From an uncultured Prevotella sp. (GTDB taxonomy: Bacteria > Bacteroidota > Bacteroidia > Bacteroidales > Bacteroidaceae): a stretch of DNA of 64,000 nt. The stretch spans positions 1 to 64,000 of the forward strand of contig CALUFN010000001.1 in NCBI GenBank assembly GCA_944319945.1. Reading direction: 5' to 3'. Both the position numbers and the translations under genes were made by a program. The notes under the pieces were generated by a model. It did no database searches and was not told where the DNA came from. It was given only the letters and a program-made list of their open reading frames with translations. Of the stretch, positions 40,956 through 49,186 are shown piece after piece; position 1 is the stretch's first letter; each line of letters opens with the position of its first letter.

Positions 40956-42170
40956 TTATTTTTCCATGTTCAGCGCCTGCATGAACCGCTTCACGACTTC
41001 CGGCTTTCCGACGTGCTTGCCCTCGTCCTCGCTCAACTTGCAGGTGTCGTTATAAAACGTCCATGCCTCGGTTATCTTGGCCGCAACGAGCTTTATCACG
41101 ATATTCATGGGCTTCACCCCGTCGAAGTCGTTGGTGAAGTGAGTGCCTATTCCGAACGAAGGTTGGCAGTAATCCTTTGCAAACCGCTGTATCTCGATGG
41201 CCCCGTCGGTGTCAAGGGCGTTGCTGAATATCACCTGTTTAGTCCTCGGGTCTATGCCCAACGAGCGGTACTTCTCAACGATGCGCATAAGCTGGTCGCG
41301 GTTGTCCCCGCTGTCTATGCGCAGCCCTTTGAACAGGTTGGCGAAGTCTTCTGAAAAGTTCAGGTTGAAGATGTTCCATCCGAAGCTGTCGTAAAGATAC
41401 GTGCCGAGGGCGCCGCGGAATGTGTTGCGCCACAGGTTCATCGCAATATTGTTGGCCATCTGCGGACCGTACATGCCTCCAATGGCGCATACGAACTCGT
41501 GCGCCATAGTGCCCACGGGCACTACGTCGTGCTTCATTGCAAGGTAGACGTTGCTCGTGCCGACGAACTTGCCCGGCCACTCGCGGCTAAGGTAGCAGTC
41601 CTTCATGGCGTGTATCACGGTGTCTTCGGCCGCGAACGACGCACGGCGGCGCGTGCCGAAGTCGCTGAACACGCACCCGGCCTGCAACAACCGCTCGGCC
41701 TTCTTGTAAGTCTTAGTGTAATAAGCGTCGTAGTCGAACAGTTTGTCCTGCCCCGTCATCTCATAATAAAGGTCGGAGATTATGGCGAGCACCTTTACCT
41801 CAAGAAATATCGTGTCGGCCCAGCCTCCCTCGAACTCTACGTGCAGGCGGCCGTCGCAGTCTTGCCAGGCCTTAGCCCAATGGCGGTCAAAGCGGAAACC
41901 CTTAAGGTAAGTGAAAAACCATTCTGGCAGATAATAACATCGGCGGCGCATGAAGTCGATCTCGTCTTCACTTACCGTCACGTTCTCAAGCGCGGCAATC
42001 TGCTCCTCAAGTTCACGCGCGAAGCCTTCGGGATATACCGTATCGTCGCGGTCGGTGAACATATATTTGACCTGCGCGCGCGGAAAATTGTCTATCACGG
42101 CGCAGCACATAGTGAACTTATAAAGGTCGTCGTCGGTAAAATGTCGTATTATCTGTTCCATACCAATCAT
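40956..42170 (-). CDS. pncB: Nicotinate phosphoribosyltransferase
   Basis: 404 residues, full length. Converts nicotinate and PRPP (with ATP) to nicotinate mononucleotide in NAD salvage. DDDLYKFTMCCAVIDNFPRA at the start, FGTRRRASFAAEDTVIHAMK near 190, GTSNVYLAMKHDVVPVGTMA with the phosphorylated His region, and DSGDNRDQL near 290 are all present. Starts at 42170 (MIGMEQ) or 42161 (MEQ); both are plausible, and many homologues begin near the second. Confidence 0.95.
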   Translation of the reverse strand: MIGMEQIIRHFTDDDLYKFTMCCAVIDNFPRAQVKYMFTDRDDTVYPEGFARELEEQIAALENVTVSEDEIDFMRRRCYYLPEWFFTYLKGFRFDRHWAKAWQDCDGRLHVEFEGGWADTIFLEVKVLAIISDLYYEMTGQDKLFDYDAYYTKTYKKAERLLQAGCVFSDFGTRRRASFAAEDTVIHAMKDCYLSREWPGKFVGTSNVYLAMKHDVVPVGTMAHEFVCAIGGMYGPQMANNIAMNLWRNTFRGALGTYLYDSFGWNIFNLNFSEDFANLFKGLRIDSGDNRDQLMRIVEKYRSLGIDPRTKQVIFSNALDTDGAIEIQRFAKDYCQPSFGIGTHFTNDFDGVKPMNIVIKLVAAKITEAWTFYNDTCKLSEDEGKHVGKPEVVKRFMQALNMEK

Positions 42171-42547
42171 TGTTTAAGGCGTCTCTCCGTAGGCATGCGG
42201 CAAAACACAAATCCAAAGGTAATGAATTTTTCCGAACCGTACAAATCATCGGCAAATAATCACCGTCAAATACGATAAATTACCCCTGTGATGCAAAAGG
42301 TTACCTTTCATCGTCTAAAAGGTTACCTTTTGCAGTCCGAAAGGTTACCTTTTACAACGCCGTTTGCCGCCTTTTACAAATCCGGGCATTACCACCAGCC
42401 TTACATATAATATAAAGGTACACGGGAGGCACGCCCTTTAACATCACCTTACGTCATGCACGACTTGCCGTTTTCAGGCCGTTTCAGGCATAAAAACCGC
42501 CGGAAACAATGATTTTTAAAGAATTTTGAAAAAAACTTTAGGAAACA
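42171..42547. other. 377-bp stretch without a protein gene
   Basis: Contains palindrome array E, then CGTTTTCAGGCCGTTTCAGGC-like short direct repeats near 42470, and an A-rich run before the tRNA promoter. No ORF or other signal is seen. Confidence 0.6.
42292..42379. repeat. AAAGG/CCTTT palindrome array E, the most regular
   Basis: Four units in a row: GCAAAAGGTTACCTTTC, TAAAAGGTTACCTTTTGC, GAAAGGTTACCTTTTAC and CGTTTGCCGCCTTTTAC, spaced 22-24 bp. The centre AAAGGTTACCTTT is unchanged in the first three, which defines the unit of the family. Confidence 0.85.
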
Positions 42548-42579
42548 TTTGGTCGTTTCAAATAAAACCCCTACCTTTG
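42548..42579 (+). promoter_or_regulatory. tRNA-Lys promoter
   Basis: TTTG (42548-42551), 20 bp, TACCTTTG (42572-42579); a full consensus match. Confidence 0.85.
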
Positions 42580-42609
42580 CACTCGCATTTGAGAAACAAC
42601 ATTTGCAAT

Positions 42610-42682
42610 GCGCTTGTAGCTCAGTTGGTAGAGCATCTGACTCTTAATCAGAGGGTCCAGGGTTCGAGCCCCTGCAGGCGTA
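42610..42682 (+). tRNA. tRNA-Lys (anticodon CTT)
   Basis: 73 nt. Acceptor GCGCTTG/CAGGCGT (G1-U72 wobble), D-arm GCTC/GAGC, anticodon arm TCTGA CTCTTAA TCAGA, T-arm CAGGG TTCGAGC CCCTG, discriminator A. The 3' CCA is not encoded. Confidence 0.97.
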
Positions 42683-42685
42683 CAA

Positions 42686-42740
42686 AGAGGACTTCTAAGA
42701 GGTTGATAATCAAGGCCTTTTCAGAAGTCCTCTTATTTTT
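42686..42740 (+). terminator. Terminator after tRNA-Lys
   Basis: AGAGGACTTCT (42686-42696) pairs with AGAAGTCCTCT (42723-42733), followed by TATTTTTTTAT. The 26-base loop is long. Confidence 0.85.
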
Positions 42741-42852
42741 TTATCAACCGTTTGTCAAACAAACTTTTAGCAAGGCCTAGACGGACGGGACGGGACGAAT
42801 AAGCCTGACGCCGTTATGATATTCCAAATAAAACAAAAACGAACAATTAACA

Positions 42853-43638
42853 ATGAACGACATTCTTTTAGGCGCGATAGCCGGCGATGTGATAGGATCA
42901 TATTATGAGTTTCGTCCGGCAGGAACGGTTGATTTCAAGCTCTTCAACGGCGATTCTTCTTTTTTCACCGACGATACGGTAATGACCGTTGCCCATGCCG
43001 ATTGGCTGCTGACGGGCGACAGCCTGTCAGGTATCATGCAAGACTACGGCAACAGGTATCCCGATGCGGGCTATGGCGGAATGTTCCACAAATGGCTTAA
43101 GGACGACAATCCCGAGCCTTACAACAGCTTCGGTAATGGTTCAGCAATGAGAGTCAGCCCAGTAGGCTGGGCTTTTGATACGCTTGAAGAGACATTAAGT
43201 GCGGCCCAACAAAGTGCGGAGGTTACGCATAACCACCCGGAGGGAATAAAGGGCGCACAGGCAACTGCGGCTTCAATCTACTTGGCGCGCACAGGCAAAT
43301 CCAAACAAGAGATAAGGAAGTTCGTAGAAGACACCTTTGGCTACGACCTTGACAGGACCTGCGACGATATAAGAAAGACTTACGGGTTTGACGTGACCTG
43401 CCAGGGCACAGTGCCCGAGTCAATCATAGCATTCATGGAAAGCACCGACTATGAAAGCGCCATACGCTTGACAGTATCGCTAAACGGAGACGCCGACACA
43501 ATGGGAGCGATAACGGGCGGAATAGCGGAAGCATTTTATAAGGAGATACCAGCGCACATAGAAGAAGAGGTAATGAAAAGGCTTCCCGACGAATTTATAG
43601 AAGTAATGAAACGGTTTTACAAAAAATATATCGAATAA
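42853..43638 (+). CDS. ADP-ribosylglycohydrolase family protein
   Basis: 261 residues, all-helical. LLGAIAGDVIGSYYEF at the start, FFTDDTVMTVAHADWLL near 38-54 (first metal-binding T-D-D), NGSAMRVSPVGWAF, VTHNHPEGIKGAQATA and SLNGDADTMGAITGGIAEAF near 215-234 (second metal-binding D-x-D-T) are the family signature. Members remove ADP-ribose from arginine (DraG-like), from O-acetyl-ADP-ribose, or from DNA or tRNA ends. The substrate is unknown, and no ADP-ribosyltransferase is nearby. Confidence 0.92.
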   Translation: MNDILLGAIAGDVIGSYYEFRPAGTVDFKLFNGDSSFFTDDTVMTVAHADWLLTGDSLSGIMQDYGNRYPDAGYGGMFHKWLKDDNPEPYNSFGNGSAMRVSPVGWAFDTLEETLSAAQQSAEVTHNHPEGIKGAQATAASIYLARTGKSKQEIRKFVEDTFGYDLDRTCDDIRKTYGFDVTCQGTVPESIIAFMESTDYESAIRLTVSLNGDADTMGAITGGIAEAFYKEIPAHIEEEVMKRLPDEFIEVMKRFYKKYIE

Positions 43639-43724
43639 AGGCCGCCATGACACACGGATTTGAATAACGCCGCATACGCCGCTTTCGCATCATCAAAACA
43701 ACACCGAAAGCCTAAACACAAAAC

Positions 43725-43760
43725 AAACGGGGAAGGAACAACTCGGTTCCTCCCCCGTTT
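43725..43760. terminator. Bidirectional terminator between the ADP-ribosylglycohydrolase and tRNA-Thr
   Basis: AAACGGGGAAGGAAC (43725-43739) faces GTTCCTCCCCCGTTT (43746-43760) with one bulge, loop AACTCG. T- and A-rich flanks occur on both sides. Confidence 0.75.
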
Positions 43761-43779
43761 TGCAAATCATTTCGTTTTG

Positions 43780-43853
43780 AGCCTCTTGTCGGATTCGAAC
43801 CAACGACCCCGAGATTACAAATCACGTGCTCTGGCCAACTGAGCTAAAGAGGC
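43780..43853 (-). tRNA. tRNA-Thr (anticodon TGT)
   Basis: 74 nt on the minus strand. Acceptor GCCTCTT/AAGAGGC, D-arm GCTC/GAGC, anticodon arm CGTGA TTTGTAA TCTCG (one U-U mismatch), T-arm GTTGG TTCGAAT CCGAC, discriminator T. CCA not encoded. It starts 4 nt after the SRP RNA and is probably cut from the same transcript. Confidence 0.95.
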
Positions 43854-43857
43854 GGGT

Positions 43858-43964
43858 GGGCAAGCTACTTACATCGCGCCGCTACAACCAACTACCTTTG
43901 CTACGTTCCCGTCCTGGAGGATTCGAAGGGAGCTGGCCGTGTAAGACTTGCCCGTCTTAGCGGC
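43858..43964 (-). ncRNA. ffs: Signal recognition particle RNA, small bacterial (4.5S) type
   Basis: On the minus strand, the apical domain reads CCTCCAGGACGGGAACGTAG then CAAAGG, which carries the SRP core C-A-G-G-N3-G-G-A-A-N3-A-G-C-A with its GNRA-type loop. The long stem closes with GGGCAAG (43953-43947) and CTTGCCC (43864-43858), TTACA with TGTAA, and GCC-A-GCT with AGC-GGC. A -7 box TACCTTTG lies at 43974-43967. It binds Ffh for co-translational membrane targeting. Confidence 0.9.
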
Positions 43965-44071
43965 TGCAAAGGTAATAAAAGTTTATCTACAAGCCACACC
44001 CTGCAATGTTTTTCGCATTGCTTTTAACTTATTTTCAGACAATACGCTTACGTCTCAAGTAAAACTATGCG

Positions 44072-44112
44072 GTTTTACGGTCATACGGTTGTGTTGGTTT
44101 ACGGTCATGAAA
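44072..44112. repeat. Minisatellite of ACGGTCATACGGTT units, locus 4
   Basis: Units GGTTTTACGGTCATACGG and GGTTTACGGTCATG; same family as 4626-4731 in reverse orientation. Confidence 0.6.
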
Positions 44113-44226
44113 TTGTTAAGTTAGTCCTGTCAACTCCTGATAAATTCCTTATTTTACCACACTTCCTTTCGATTTATTGCATTTCAACGGCTTTTGCTTA
44201 CGGTTTTCACTTGCTTCCGGCAAGCC

Positions 44227-44318
44227 TGCAAAAGGCAGCCTTTCACAGCGTAAAAGGATGCCTTTCAGAAGGCAAAAGGCCGCGTATTGAAGGCTGAAAT
44301 GACACCGTTTGAAACTGT
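44227..44318. repeat. AAAGG/CCTTT palindrome array F
   Basis: Units TGCAAAAGGCAGCCTTTCAC, GTAAAAGGATGCCTTTCAG, GCAAAAGGCCGCGTATTGAAG and ATGACACCGTTTGAAAC at about 22-bp steps. Confidence 0.75.
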
Positions 44319-44476
44319 AATCATCGTCGTGCCGCTAAAAACAATTACGCCAACGGGTTATAAAAAAATAAAAAATTAGGAAGCCTCACGGCTTAATATT
44401 ACGGAAAATGAGTAATTTTGCAGCCGGTTAGCGGACTCCGTCACAGGCGCGCCGCTTTATAACAATCAATTAGAGA

Positions 44477-45022
44477 ATGGCTACACGCGAAGAATACGAG
44501 CAACTGAAGGCCTACGCACGCATCGACGGAGCCGTAGTAGGCGGTCTGTGGATACTAAGTTTTGCCTTTTTCATCGGCGAATTTTACAATCCCCTTTTAG
44601 GTTTCGTCTCCGTGGTGGTAGGTACGTTTTCAATCGTATTGGCGTCAATGCGCCTTAAGAGATACCGCGACAACGTGCTTGAAAGCGTGATATCGTTCCG
44701 CAGGGCTTTGCTCTACGGCGTATTGACATACTTTTACGCCTCACTGCTGATGGCGGCGGCGCAATTCATCTATTTCCAGTTCATCGACGAAGGATTCATG
44801 CTCTCGCAATATACCGAGATAACAAGCACCCCTGAGTTCAAGACCATGCTCGGTGCTTACGGAATGAAGCCCGAGGACATGAAGCTGGCCATGGACAACC
44901 TGGCGTCGCTACGCCCGATAGACATTGCCCTGCAATTCCTGACGATGAACATGATACTCGGCTTTGCGGTAAGCCTGCCCATCGCGGCGATGATTAAGTC
45001 GAGAAGCAAAAGGAGATTCTAA
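44477..45022 (+). CDS. DUF4199 family membrane protein
   Basis: 181 residues with four hydrophobic helices (GLWILSFAFFIGEF, LLGFVSVVVGTFSIVLASMR, ALLYGVLTYFYASLLMAAAQ, MNMILGFAVSLPIAAMIKS). The layout and length match the DUF4199 family, commonly found just before a GT2 glycosyltransferase in Bacteroidota, as here. Its role is unknown. A -7 box TAATTTTG lies at 44413-44420. Confidence 0.8.
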   Translation: MATREEYEQLKAYARIDGAVVGGLWILSFAFFIGEFYNPLLGFVSVVVGTFSIVLASMRLKRYRDNVLESVISFRRALLYGVLTYFYASLLMAAAQFIYFQFIDEGFMLSQYTEITSTPEFKTMLGAYGMKPEDMKLAMDNLASLRPIDIALQFLTMNMILGFAVSLPIAAMIKSRSKRRF

Positions 45023-45112
45023 AAAAGGAAGAGCCGAACATACGTGACGCCCGCAAACGCGGGGGCTCCGCATGCTCACGCTTTTCACATCCACCCTAAA
45101 AAACTAAAAGCA

Positions 45113-46087
45113 ATGGACATATCCGTAGTAATACCTTTATATAATGAAGAGGAGTCTTTGCCGGAGCTTTACGCTTGGATAGAACGCGTGATGAAGTCAA
45201 ACGGCTTCACTTACGAGGTGATCTTCATCAACGACGGCTCCACCGACCACTCGTGGGACGTGATACGGAAGCTAAGCCACGACAACGAATGCGTAAAAGG
45301 CATCAAGTTCCGCCGCAATTACGGCAAGAGTCCCGCACTGTATTGCGGGTTTAAGGAAGCTCAAGGCGACGTCGTGATAACGATGGACGCAGACCTGCAG
45401 GATTCGCCCGACGAGATTCCCGAGCTTTACCGTATGATCAAGGAAGACGGCTACGACCTCGTATCCGGATACAAGCAGAAGCGTTATGACCCTCTGTCGA
45501 AGACAATACCTACCAAGCTGTTCAACGCGACGGCAAGGAAGATAAGCGGGATTAAGAACCTGCACGACTTCAACTGCGGTCTGAAATCCTACCGGCGCGA
45601 CGTGGTTAAGAACATCGAGGTCTACGGCGAGATGCACCGCTACATACCGTATTTGGCAAAGAACGCTGGCTTCGATAAGATCGGCGAGAAAGTGGTACAC
45701 CATCAGGCAAGGAAATACGGCAAGTCGAAATTCGGCCTCAACCGCTTCTTCAACGGCTACCTCGACCTGATAACCCTGTGGTTCCTGAGCGGATTCGGAC
45801 GCAAGCCAATGCACGTGTTCGGCTTCTTAGGCACGATAATGTTCTTCATCGGACTGGTATCGGCAATCATCATCGGAGTAGACAAGCTGTATTCGCTTGC
45901 CCACAGCATTCCGCAACGCTTGGTTACCGAGTCGCCTTACTTCTACATCGCGCTTACGATGATGATGATAGGCACACAACTGTTCCTCGCGGGATTCCTG
46001 GGCGACCTGATAAGCCGCAACTCGTTAGGGCGCAATGATTACCAGATAGAAGAAGAAGTAAACTTAAACAACACTCATGACGCCTGA
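45113..46087 (+). CDS. Membrane-bound GT2 glycosyltransferase (DPM1/GtrB-like)
   Basis: 324 residues. The GT-A fold is seen in ISVVIPLYNEEESLPELYAW, FINDGSTDHSWDVI, MDADLQDSPDEIPELYRMI (metal-binding D-x-D) and FNCGLKSYRRDVV. Two C-terminal helices (FGFLGTIMFFIGLVSAIIIG and YIALTMMMIGTQLFLAGFLG) anchor it. Members transfer a sugar from a nucleotide donor to undecaprenyl or dolichyl phosphate. An ORF start at 45044 adds a non-homologous Ala/His-rich stretch, so the ATG at 45113 is used. It follows the DUF4199 gene as in many relatives. Confidence 0.9.
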   Translation: MDISVVIPLYNEEESLPELYAWIERVMKSNGFTYEVIFINDGSTDHSWDVIRKLSHDNECVKGIKFRRNYGKSPALYCGFKEAQGDVVITMDADLQDSPDEIPELYRMIKEDGYDLVSGYKQKRYDPLSKTIPTKLFNATARKISGIKNLHDFNCGLKSYRRDVVKNIEVYGEMHRYIPYLAKNAGFDKIGEKVVHHQARKYGKSKFGLNRFFNGYLDLITLWFLSGFGRKPMHVFGFLGTIMFFIGLVSAIIIGVDKLYSLAHSIPQRLVTESPYFYIALTMMMIGTQLFLAGFLGDLISRNSLGRNDYQIEEEVNLNNTHDA

Positions 46088-46147
46088 TTCGCAACCGTCC
46101 GACGGCCGCCACGCCGACGACGGTCGGGCCGCGCATGCGAACAGTAA

Positions 46148-46663
46148 ATGATGAACCATAAAAAGCCGATGAAGGTATTACAATTTTATTTCCTGGCGCT
46201 TTTACTGCTGACCGCCTCGTGCTCGTCAATAGAGTGTCCGCTTAACAGCCTGGTGTACACCCAATACCAACTGATGAAGCCCGACGGCAGCAAGGACACG
46301 CTGACGCAATTTCTGTCGGTATCCACAAGCCGTGCCATCGACGGTAACGACTCTGTGTTAATCAACCTGAACACCAACACTACGGAGTTTTCGCTGCCCA
46401 TCAGCTATTCGCAACCGCAAGACGTATTCTATTTCGAGATGATCGACACGGTGGCCGGATACACGTTGCTTGACACCGTAACCGTAGTAAAGACAGACCA
46501 GCCCCACTTTGAGTCGGTGGAGTGTTCGCCGTTGTATTTCCATACGATAACGTCAGTCGGCACTACCCACAACGCCATTGACTCGATAGTCGTAAAAAAT
46601 CCCGACGTAAGCTATGACACATCAAAAAAACATATCTACATATATTATAAGCCTCGCGATTAG
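46148..46663 (+). CDS. DUF6452 family lipoprotein
   Basis: 171 residues. The signal sequence ends in the lipobox LLLTASCSS; the mature part begins with an IECPLNS segment and has beta-strands with VLINLNTNTTEFSLPISY and a late IDSIVVKNPDVSYDTSKKHI. It matches the Bacteroidota DUF6452 pattern, which is typically followed by a DUF6048 beta-barrel gene, as here with a 50-base overlap. The pair probably forms an outer-membrane lipoprotein and barrel unit of unknown job. ATGs at 46148, 46151 and 46169 are all possible starts. Confidence 0.75.
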   Translation: MMNHKKPMKVLQFYFLALLLLTASCSSIECPLNSLVYTQYQLMKPDGSKDTLTQFLSVSTSRAIDGNDSVLINLNTNTTEFSLPISYSQPQDVFYFEMIDTVAGYTLLDTVTVVKTDQPHFESVECSPLYFHTITSVGTTHNAIDSIVVKNPDVSYDTSKKHIYIYYKPRD

Positions 46664-47306
46664 CCTGCTGGCGCTGGCGTCGGTTCCAACCACCGCCCGC
46701 GCGCAAAAAGACGGCGGTGAAGCCAAGAAGGACACGACGGCGTTCTTTAAGGGATTCGCCGTGTTTGCAGACCTCATCGGGCCGGCGCAAATGATGTTCG
46801 GCGACTACGGTCAATACGAGGCGGGCCTGCGCATCAACCTGAAAGACAAATACTTCCCCACCGTCGAGCTCGGATACGGCAAGGCCGACCACAATGACGA
46901 CGCAACCAACATATCTTATAAGACAAGCGCGCCTTACGCAAGGATCGGCATAGACTTCAACGTCTTGAAAAACAAGCACGACATTTACCGCCTGTTCGCA
47001 GGAGTAAGATATGCGTTCACATCATTCAAATACGACTTGTCACACCCCGGAATGACCGACCCCGTGTGGGGAAACACCGCCCCGTATGAGGCGTCGGGCG
47101 TAAAATGCTCATACCAATGGCTGGAAGCCGTAATCGGCGTGGACGCGAAAATATGGGGCCCGATACACTTGGGATGGAGCGTAAGGTACCGCAGCCGACT
47201 GTCATACGACGACGGACCGCTCGGCAACTCATGGTACGTACCCGGTTACGGCAAGACGGGCACGAGCAATCTCGGAGGAACCTTCAACGTCACTATAGAC
47301 ATTTAA
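46614..47306 (+). CDS. DUF6048 family outer-membrane beta-barrel protein
   Basis: 230 residues. A signal peptide ends near TTARAQ; alternating strands follow with typical barrel spacing (FAVFADLIGPAQMMFGDYGQ, YEAGLRINLKDKYFPTVELG, YARIGIDFNVLKN, RLFAGVRYAFTSFKYDL), and the last strand ends in TFNVTIDI. Its 5' end overlaps the DUF6452 gene by 50 bases and apbE starts 6 bases after it, so the three are one transcript. Confidence 0.75.
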   Translation: MTHQKNISTYIISLAISLLALASVPTTARAQKDGGEAKKDTTAFFKGFAVFADLIGPAQMMFGDYGQYEAGLRINLKDKYFPTVELGYGKADHNDDATNISYKTSAPYARIGIDFNVLKNKHDIYRLFAGVRYAFTSFKYDLSHPGMTDPVWGNTAPYEASGVKCSYQWLEAVIGVDAKIWGPIHLGWSVRYRSRLSYDDGPLGNSWYVPGYGKTGTSNLGGTFNVTIDI

Positions 47307-47312
47307 TCGAAT

Positions 47313-48368
47313 ATGGACAATAAGACTACAACCGGAGAATCACGCTATTCGGGAAACAAGAAGAAACTGATTTGGCAGTCGGCGTTCCTGCTGTTCCTCA
47401 TCGTCGGGACGGTAATAATAGTCAGGCAGCAACAGTCGACGCCCTACCAGAAAGACACGGGACTCATTTTCGGAACCGTGTACAACATAATCTACCAAAA
47501 CAACGACAACCTGAAAAACGACATTGAAACGCGACTGCACGAAGTAGACCTATCGCTATCGCCGTTTAACAAGCAATCAATCATATCAAGAATCAACCGA
47601 AACGAGGACGTCAAGGCGGACAGGATGTTCACCGAGGTGTTCAACATGGCACAAAAGATATCAAAAGACACCGACGGAGCTTTCGACATTACGGTAGCCC
47701 CGCTCGTGAACGCATGGGGATTCGGATTCAATAACGACGTAAAGCCTACCAAGCACGCAATAGACAGCCTAAGGCAACTGATAGGATACCACAAACTGTC
47801 AATGACCGACGGCAAGGTTAGGAAAAGCGACCCACGCATAATGCTCGACTGCAGCGCCATAGCCAAAGGGTACGCATGCGACGTAGTAGCGACGCTGTTG
47901 CGTGAAAAAGGGATAGAGAACTTCATGGTGGAAATAGGAGGCGAAATAGTAACACAAGGCATTAACGACAAGCGGTTGCCCTGGAAAATAGGAGTAACCA
48001 AGCCTGTGGACGACTCGCTTAACACCAACCAAGAACTGCAAACGATACTGAACGTTACGAACAAGGCTATGGCCACAAGCGGCAACTACCGAAACTTCTA
48101 CTATAAGAACGGTAAAAAATACGCGCACACCATAAACCCGAAGACGGGGTATCCGGTGCAACACAACATCCTTTCAGCGACCGTCTTGACCGACGACTGC
48201 GCCACGGCCGACGCATATGCCACGGCCTTCATGGTAATGGGACTGGACAAGGCCAAGAACATCCTAAGCAGACACCCAGAACTGATGGCATATTTCATAT
48301 ACTCAGATGACAAAGGCAACAACGCCGTATGGTACTCACCGTCAATGAGGGACAAGATTTCAAAATAA
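47313..48368 (+). CDS. apbE: FAD:protein FMN transferase
   Basis: 351 residues. An N-terminal membrane helix (WQSAFLLFLIVGTVIIV) is followed by the ApbE domain: GTVYNIIYQ, FDITVAPLVNAWGFG, LDCSAIAKGYACDVV, FMVEIGGEIVTQG, HTINPKTGYPVQ and ATADAYATAFMVMGLDKA (metal site D/T). It attaches FMN through a phosphoester to threonine in NqrB/NqrC or RnfD/RnfG, none of which is in the window. It acts on the outer face of the inner membrane. Confidence 0.94.
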   Translation: MDNKTTTGESRYSGNKKKLIWQSAFLLFLIVGTVIIVRQQQSTPYQKDTGLIFGTVYNIIYQNNDNLKNDIETRLHEVDLSLSPFNKQSIISRINRNEDVKADRMFTEVFNMAQKISKDTDGAFDITVAPLVNAWGFGFNNDVKPTKHAIDSLRQLIGYHKLSMTDGKVRKSDPRIMLDCSAIAKGYACDVVATLLREKGIENFMVEIGGEIVTQGINDKRLPWKIGVTKPVDDSLNTNQELQTILNVTNKAMATSGNYRNFYYKNGKKYAHTINPKTGYPVQHNILSATVLTDDCATADAYATAFMVMGLDKAKNILSRHPELMAYFIYSDDKGNNAVWYSPSMRDKISK

Positions 48369-48406
48369 CCACAAGCCCGTAAACCCACTTTCACCACAAA
48401 CGCCAC

Positions 48407-49087
48407 ATGCCGCACATAAAACTTCACGAACGCCTGCTCGAGCTTCCGCTGTTTCAAGGCATGAGCAAAAACGACCTCGGGCAGGTTATAGCCACCACCA
48501 AGTTCAGACACATGTCTTACCACAAAGGCAAGACAATAGTAAACGAAGGCGACGCCTGCGACAACCTGTACTTCCTGTTGAGCGGAACCATAAGCGCCAC
48601 GGGACACTCTGACGACAACGGATATTCCATAACCGAAACGTTCAACGCCCCTGAAGTATTGCAACTCGAACGGATTTTCGGGCTGACACAACGCTACACA
48701 TACACATTCAAGACGGTGACCGACTGCAACTTCATCAGCCTCGGGAAAATGGAGATGCTCGCCCTTGCCGACAACTACGAGATATTCAGGCTCAACATGC
48801 TCAACATCATTTGCACGAGATCGCAACGGCTGACACGTTTTCCGTGGCGCACGCAGCCAAAAGACATCCGCCACAAGATAATACGCTTCATCGAGACGCG
48901 ATGCCTGCGGCCGGCAGGCCCGAAAACGCTGCGCATAAAAATGGAAAGGCTCAGCGACGAAATCAACGAGAGCAGACTTAACGTGTCGCGCGAGCTAAAC
49001 GCCATGAACGACGAGAAAATAATATCGCTCAGGCGCGGCGAGATAAACATATCAGCACTGGAAAAGCTCATCAACTCAGGTAACTGA
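48407..49087 (+). CDS. Crp/Fnr-family transcriptional regulator
   Basis: 226 residues. The cyclic-nucleotide-binding-type beta-barrel (about 20-125) contains VNEGDACDNLYFLLSGTISA. The C-terminal winged helix (about 160-226) has RIKMERLSDEINESRLNVSR as the recognition helix region. No Cys cluster of Fnr type is seen, and the cNMP phosphate-binding R-x-A motif is not clear, so the ligand is unknown. It may respond to redox or nutritional state. It stands alone 38 bp after apbE. Confidence 0.85.
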   Translation: MPHIKLHERLLELPLFQGMSKNDLGQVIATTKFRHMSYHKGKTIVNEGDACDNLYFLLSGTISATGHSDDNGYSITETFNAPEVLQLERIFGLTQRYTYTFKTVTDCNFISLGKMEMLALADNYEIFRLNMLNIICTRSQRLTRFPWRTQPKDIRHKIIRFIETRCLRPAGPKTLRIKMERLSDEINESRLNVSRELNAMNDEKIISLRRGEINISALEKLINSGN

Positions 49088-49186
49088 CCAAATCGTAATG
49101 AAAATTAGTTAAAAAACACACAAGCGTATGACACGCCTACAAAAAAATTACTACCTTTGTAATCATTAATTCAGAAAAACGCCAGT

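Larger units (their letters stand above)
43981..44476. other. 496-bp stretch without a protein gene
   Basis: Holds the ACGGTCATACGG minisatellite (44072-44112), palindrome array F (44227-44318) and a -7 box TAATTTTG (44413-44420) for the DUF4199 gene. A 76-codon plus-strand ORF (44067-44297) runs through the repeats and is not credible. Confidence 0.55.

Noticed and set aside
42292..42379. CRISPR array from the regularly spaced units
   Set aside because: Units are palindromic, 22-24 bp apart with almost no spacer between them, and no cas gene is near.
42526..42780. 84-codon plus-strand ORF containing ALVAQLVEHLTLNQRVQGSS
   Set aside because: It is a translation of the tRNA-Lys gene and its terminator; this peptide is a classic tRNA artefact.
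43660..43842. 60-codon plus-strand ORF
   Set aside because: It runs through a terminator and the antisense of tRNA-Thr.
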